NCBI GenBank assembly: GCA_023416895.1
Contig: JAEZGQ010000251.1
Location: 1 to 8,013 of the forward strand
Length of the DNA: 8,013 nt
Source of the DNA: Bacillota bacterium
GTDB taxonomy: Bacteria; Bacillota; Clostridia; Christensenellales; CAG-138
Reading direction: 5' to 3'
Made by a program: the position numbers and the translations under genes. Below the pieces are notes generated by a model. The model was not told the origin of the DNA, made no database searches, and worked only from the letters and a program-made list of their open reading frames with translations. Within the stretch, counting starts at the first letter, position 1. Every line of letters begins with the position of its first letter. Positions 5,767 through 8,013 of the stretch are shown piece after piece.

Positions 5767-7263
5767 ATGAAAAAACAAAAACACAAAAAGGGAAACGTAG
5801 CGCTTTTGGTTGCGCTTTTCGTGCTCGTCGGCGCGCTTGCGACCGTGGGCATTTATTTGGCGAACTTGCAGAACAACCCTATGGATGCGTTTAACGGCGA
5901 TGTTACGAAAGCGCCAGCCACGCCGACGCTCGCGCCGCAAACGGACGTGCCCGTTGAGGAAACGCCGACGCCCACCCCCACGCTTTCCCCGGAGGAGGCG
6001 CTTGAAGCCGCCGCGGATGCGGAGTTTATGAAAAACCGCGTCAACATCCTTATGCTCGGCTGGGATGAGAGCCCGGAAAGAAATGACGAATCGAGCGATG
6101 TATACCGCGACGAGGAAAACAACTTTAGAAGCGACGTAATCATGCTTTTGACGGTGGATTTTGAAAACAAAACCGTGGATTTGATTTCCGTCCCGCGGGA
6201 TACTTACGCCGCCATTTATAACGTAGATGGGCATTTTAAAATCAACGCCGCGTTCGCCAAGGGCGGCAGCGCCGCAGGCGACGGCTTTACCTACGCAATG
6301 AACACCGTTTCCAACCTTTTGGGTGTACCCATTCAGTATTACGCGGGTGTGAACATGGCCGGCATGAAAGCCGTGGTGGATGCGATGGGCGGCGTGGATT
6401 ATGACGTTGATCTTCGCATCGTCCTCAACGGGCGCGTGCTCGAGAAAGGGATGCAACACCTCAACGGCCAGCAGGTGCTCGATTACTGCCGTGCGCGCAA
6501 GGGCTACGGAACCGATTTGAACCGTGCCGATCGCCAGCAGAGGATGCTCTTCGCTATTTTTAACCAGCTTAAATCCAAAAACCAGCTAGTCAACCTGCCC
6601 AATGTTTATTTGAGCGTAAAGGATTATGTAAATACAAACCTCAACTTCGAGCAAGTCGCCGCGCTCAGCATGTTTGCGCTCGATTTTGATACGGAAAACC
6701 TTCGCCGCCATACGCTTGAGGGTGAGTATATAAGCGGCACGCCCTACAACGGCGCGTCGTTTTATGTGCTTTACAACAACAAGCTTCAAGAGCTTATCAA
6801 GAGCGTGTTCGGCATCACCATCGAGCCGGATGTGCGCTATGACGCCGCCTATGTGCGCGCCGACAAGGCTGCGGCCGATGCGCTTTTGTATGTGACGGGC
6901 TCTCAAAACATCCTGAACCTTTTGCAAGCCTCGGGACTTTATGTTGACCCCGCAACATGGGCGTATGAAGAACCCGCACCCGAACCCGCGTGGGATGTTG
7001 CGCAGCTCCTTTTGAGCATGGAGCAGGTAAATGCCGTTGCCGTACGAAACATCCCCGCAAACGCTTCCGAAGAAAAGCTTGAGGCGCTCATGAAAGTGCC
7101 CTTTGACGAGGAAAGCATTGCCGCCGCCGTCGCGAACATCCGCCAGGCCATGTGGACGGTATGCCTTGATTACGGCCTTTACAAGGAGCAGTTTACAAAA
7201 ACGCAGCTTCCTGCCGAGTTTTACAACATTCTTCCCTCACTCTATGCCACGCCCGCGCCATAA
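5767..7263 (+). CDS. LytR-CpsA-Psr (LCP) family wall-polymer ligase
   Basis: A 498-residue membrane-anchored protein. Residues 1-9 are basic, about 10-32 form one membrane helix (NVALLVALFVLVGALATVG), and about 45-80 are a Pro/Thr-rich spacer (TPTPTPTLSPEE), so the catalytic part lies outside the cell. The LCP domain (about 88-350) has NILMLGWD, RSD (121-123), SVPRD (141-145), INAAF (159-163) and CRARKGYGTDLNRADRQQRM (241-260), which carry the acidic and arginine residues that bind the polyprenyl pyrophosphate and metal. LCP enzymes transfer anionic glycopolymers such as teichoic acids or capsule from a lipid carrier to peptidoglycan. Residues about 351-498 are a largely helical extension of unknown function ending ATPAP. 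ATG 5767 follows GAGGT at 7 bases; earlier in-frame codons belong to the promoter region. The polymer attached here cannot be inferred. Confidence 0.9.
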   Translation: MKKQKHKKGNVALLVALFVLVGALATVGIYLANLQNNPMDAFNGDVTKAPATPTLAPQTDVPVEETPTPTPTLSPEEALEAAADAEFMKNRVNILMLGWDESPERNDESSDVYRDEENNFRSDVIMLLTVDFENKTVDLISVPRDTYAAIYNVDGHFKINAAFAKGGSAAGDGFTYAMNTVSNLLGVPIQYYAGVNMAGMKAVVDAMGGVDYDVDLRIVLNGRVLEKGMQHLNGQQVLDYCRARKGYGTDLNRADRQQRMLFAIFNQLKSKNQLVNLPNVYLSVKDYVNTNLNFEQVAALSMFALDFDTENLRRHTLEGEYISGTPYNGASFYVLYNNKLQELIKSVFGITIEPDVRYDAAYVRADKAAADALLYVTGSQNILNLLQASGLYVDPATWAYEEPAPEPAWDVAQLLLSMEQVNAVAVRNIPANASEEKLEALMKVPFDEESIAAAVANIRQAMWTVCLDYGLYKEQFTKTQLPAEFYNILPSLYATPAP

Positions 7264-7290
7264 AGGCAACTTGGTTCGGAGAAAATTGCG

Positions 7291-8013
7291 ATGCGAAAAA
7301 GTATGAAAATAAAACGAATCGCCATCGCCGCCGCTTTGCTATCGGCGCTCGCTTGCTTTTTCCTTTGGCAGAACAACGACATTGTGACGACGAACTTCAC
7401 CTACCAAAGCGATAAGGTTCCGCAAGCGTTCGACGGCTTTGTGATCGTGCAGGTTTCCGATCTTCACAACAAGCGCTTCGGAACAGGGCAGAATGCACTC
7501 ATAAACAAAATCGATGCGCTTTCGCCGGACGTGATCCTTGTGACGGGCGATTTTGTTGATCGCCGCCGCTACGAGCTTGCGCCCGCTATGGAGTTTATAG
7601 AAGGTGCATTGCAAATTGCCCCGGTAATTTATGTTCCGGGCAACCACGAGGCGTGGTCTGGGCGCTACAACGAGGTTCGTACGGCGCTTCTTGACGCGGG
7701 CGTAACGGTGCTTGAGAACACCACATATACCTTTGCGCGCGGCGATGACGGGCTTGTTTTTCTTGGCGCACGCGATCCGGATTTTCTTACGCAAACCTAC
7801 GCGCAGGGTACGGATACAAGCGAAATATCCGCGTTTCTCGATAGATGGAAAGAGGAAAGCAGCCTGAAAATCCTCCTCTCGCACAGGCCGGAACTTTTTG
7901 ACCTTTACGCAGAAAGCCGCATGGACATGGCGTTTTCCGGTCACGCGCACGGCGGGCAGATACGCCTCCCCTTCATCGGTGCGCTATATGCGCCCGATCA
8001 AGGCCTTTTTCCC
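7291..8013 (+). CDS. Membrane-anchored calcineurin-like metallophosphoesterase (3' end missing)
   Basis: The first 241 residues are present; the gene runs off the right edge. After a basic N-terminus (MRKSMKIKR) a hydrophobic anchor or uncleaved signal spans about 10-26, without a twin-arginine motif, so the enzyme should face outward. The metal-binding motifs of the YkuE/YaeI branch are complete: SDLHN (D57, H59), TGDFVDRR (D87), PGNHE (N118, H119), LSHRPE (H198) and SGHAHGGQIRLP (H218, H220). These ligate two metal ions and hydrolyse phosphomonoesters or diesters; YkuE-type proteins are wall-associated or act on lipid-linked phosphates, but the substrate here is unknown. The start ATG 7291 has GGAG 9 bases upstream; a second in-frame ATG at 7303 lacks one. 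It begins 27 bases after the LCP gene with no terminator between, so the two are co-transcribed. Confidence 0.9.
   Translation, partial: MRKSMKIKRIAIAAALLSALACFFLWQNNDIVTTNFTYQSDKVPQAFDGFVIVQVSDLHNKRFGTGQNALINKIDALSPDVILVTGDFVDRRRYELAPAMEFIEGALQIAPVIYVPGNHEAWSGRYNEVRTALLDAGVTVLENTTYTFARGDDGLVFLGARDPDFLTQTYAQGTDTSEISAFLDRWKEESSLKILLSHRPELFDLYAESRMDMAFSGHAHGGQIRLPFIGALYAPDQGLFP

Noticed and set aside
5911..5990. A repetitive Pro/Thr-coding stretch in the LCP gene.
   Set aside because: This is an ordinary low-complexity spacer between membrane anchor and outer domain, not a DNA repeat element.
4900..6459. A 519-codon open frame on the minus strand.
   Set aside because: It lies antisense to the MFS and LCP genes and runs through their intergenic terminator and promoter. 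Its product is rich in His, Arg and Lys with no family motif, as expected for the complement of GC-rich codons.
7339..7950. A 203-codon open frame on the minus strand.
   Set aside because: It is antisense to the phosphoesterase gene, whose five metal-binding motifs are intact.
1..8013. Search for tRNA, rRNA, insertion sequences, CRISPR repeats, attachment sites and riboswitches.
   Set aside because: I saw no cloverleaf, transposase, terminal inverted repeats, regularly spaced repeats or known riboswitch core. The intergenic gaps are all under 300 bases and are accounted for by promoters, leaders and terminators.

Overview
The window looks like a stretch of a Gram-positive (Bacillota, most likely clostridial) chromosome of roughly balanced to slightly high GC. 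The evidence is a yycJ/walJ-rlmH gene pair (typical of Bacillota), a LytR-CpsA-Psr (LCP) wall-polymer ligase (typical of cells with a thick peptidoglycan wall), and strong GGAGG/GAGGT ribosome-binding sites before most genes. No mobile element, tRNA, rRNA or CRISPR array is visible. The lineage is inferred, because no marker gene fixes it.

The left part (1-2888) reads on the minus strand. In transcription order it holds an 83-codon gene for an unrecognised two-helix membrane protein, a YfcC/DcuC-superfamily permease ending in a clear intrinsic terminator, and then a separate unit with its own promoter: the metallo-beta-lactamase-fold protein YycJ/WalJ, overlapping by one base the start of rlmH, which runs off the left edge. 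The right part (2923-8013) reads on the plus strand: a PlsC-type acyltransferase with a zinc ribbon and a C-terminal beta-rich domain, followed 25 bases later by an Atg22/UMF1-type MFS transporter; a hairpin; an extended -10 promoter; an LCP protein; and a membrane-anchored calcineurin-like phosphoesterase cut by the right edge. The two halves diverge from 2889-3140, where minus- and plus-strand -10 elements appear to overlap.

Most of the window is envelope biology: phospholipid acylation plus a transporter, wall-polymer attachment, a surface phosphoesterase and solute uptake. The yycJ-rlmH pair is housekeeping. No clearly new system is present. The points most worth checking are the acyltransferase-ribbon-beta-domain fusion paired with an MFS transporter (possibly a lysophospholipid salvage pair, by analogy with LplT-Aas), the short GC-hairpin/T5 leaders placed directly before the ribosome-binding sites of yycJ and the LCP gene, and the overlapping divergent promoters.
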